Below are positions 43,491 to 43,699 of a stretch of 43,699 nt of DNA, in pieces. Under the pieces are notes generated by a model, which worked only from the letters and a program-made list of their open reading frames with translations, was not told the origin of the DNA and made no database searches. Each line of letters begins with the position of its first letter. Position 1 is the first letter of the stretch. This DNA is from Planctomycetota bacterium (GTDB taxonomy: Bacteria > Planctomycetota > Planctomycetia > Pirellulales > Pirellulaceae). The stretch spans positions 1 to 43,699 of the forward strand of contig JACTND010000148.1 in the NCBI GenBank assembly GCA_014584305.1, written 5' to 3'. A program made the translations under genes and the position numbers.

Positions 43491-43699
43491 TCACATTGAC
43501 GGCAACCAGCGGGCTTCCATCACGCGATTACGAATCGGAATGCACATTCCATTCGCGGAGCAGACTTGACCGTTGACACGAATTGGTATCGACAATTCGT
43601 TAGGTTGCCAATGCCCGCTGATAGTTAGTGGAAGGTAAAACACGATTCGACCAGTATGCTTTTCTACTGGAATGTTGAGCAGTGGGTCGCGTGCAACAC
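43491..43699 (-). CDS. C-terminal end of a possible DsbD-N-like protein (cut by window edge)
   Basis: Only the last 68 residues are visible, on the minus strand, ending at a TGA at 43491-43493. The text is protein-like: DPLLNIPVEKHTGRIVFYLP, then LSIPIRVNGQVCSANGMCIP. A beta-strand followed by a Cys-x5-Cys pair ending in (C)IP is the pattern of the N-terminal periplasmic domain of thiol-disulfide transporter DsbD and of related secreted modules. The opposite strand frames look like shadows. The N-terminal part and any transmembrane domain lie outside the window, so the call stays open. It is convergent with mqnE. Confidence 0.5.
   Translation of the reverse strand, partial: VARDPLLNIPVEKHTGRIVFYLPLTISGHWQPNELSIPIRVNGQVCSANGMCIPIRNRVMEARWLPSM

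Overview
The window looks like a chromosomal segment of a planctomycete, probably Pirellulales-like; this is inferred from gene content, as no rRNA is present. The evidence is a secreted YTV-repeat, cysteine-rich protein of the planctomycete cell-wall type, an ECF-type sigma factor divergent from a Ser/Thr kinase, a second giant kinase with RDD membrane domains, a PEP-CTERM protein, a one-polypeptide glycyl-tRNA synthetase, DUF1573 and DUF1015 proteins, and futalosine-type menaquinone genes. No insertion sequence, prophage or CRISPR array was seen.

Layout. 1-2.4 kb: a left-truncated Ser/Thr kinase (minus) divergent from an ECF-like sigma factor (plus). 2.4-4.2 kb: repeat-rich intergenic DNA, a strong terminator and the YTV protein. 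4.6-6.9 kb: rex, tRNA-Gln(UUG) and a secreted DUF1573 protein with its terminator. 6.9-11.7 kb (minus): an exopolysaccharide-type module made of a Wzz-like membrane protein, an ExeA-like AAA ATPase, a CpsD-like protein that has lost its P-loop, and a sugar-nucleotide epimerase. 11.8-15.8 kb (minus): a MaoC-like hydratase, tRNA-Pro(UGG), parB, parA, two parS-like sites and a DUF1015 protein. 16-18.1 kb: a frameshifted AlkD-like gene and small proteins.

18.4-27.7 kb (plus) is a tightly packed run: glycyl-tRNA synthetase, a kinase/RDD/pseudokinase/RDD protein overlapping it by ATGA, a fusion of a degenerate class III aminotransferase with a GNAT domain, a C45-type acyltransferase broken by an out-of-frame internal deletion, an intact class III aminotransferase, and an orphan CoA-transferase subunit A. 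This is the most unusual part of the window. The GNAT, class III aminotransferase and CoA-transferase combination recalls the Bacillus kamA-yodPQRST beta-lysine locus, but the fusion and the missing CoA-transferase B subunit set it apart.

27.8-31.7 kb (minus) is a large secreted glycosidase-like gene split by a frameshift. 32-35.7 kb (plus) is kdsC overlapping a 1046-residue LptC/LptA-like protein, an echo of the kdsC-lptC-lptA order of lipopolysaccharide export loci. 35.8-39.9 kb (minus) holds a low-molecular-weight phosphatase, a PEP-CTERM protein, an arsenate-reductase/NadC fusion and a ComB-like phosphatase. 39.9-43.3 kb (plus) is a translationally coupled menaquinone operon, ubiE-ubiX-ubiA-mqnE. 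The last 200 bases hold the C-terminal end of a minus-strand gene with a DsbD-N-like cysteine motif.

Three genes are disrupted (AlkD-like, C45-like and the large secreted gene). Whether these are real decay or consensus errors cannot be decided from the sequence alone.
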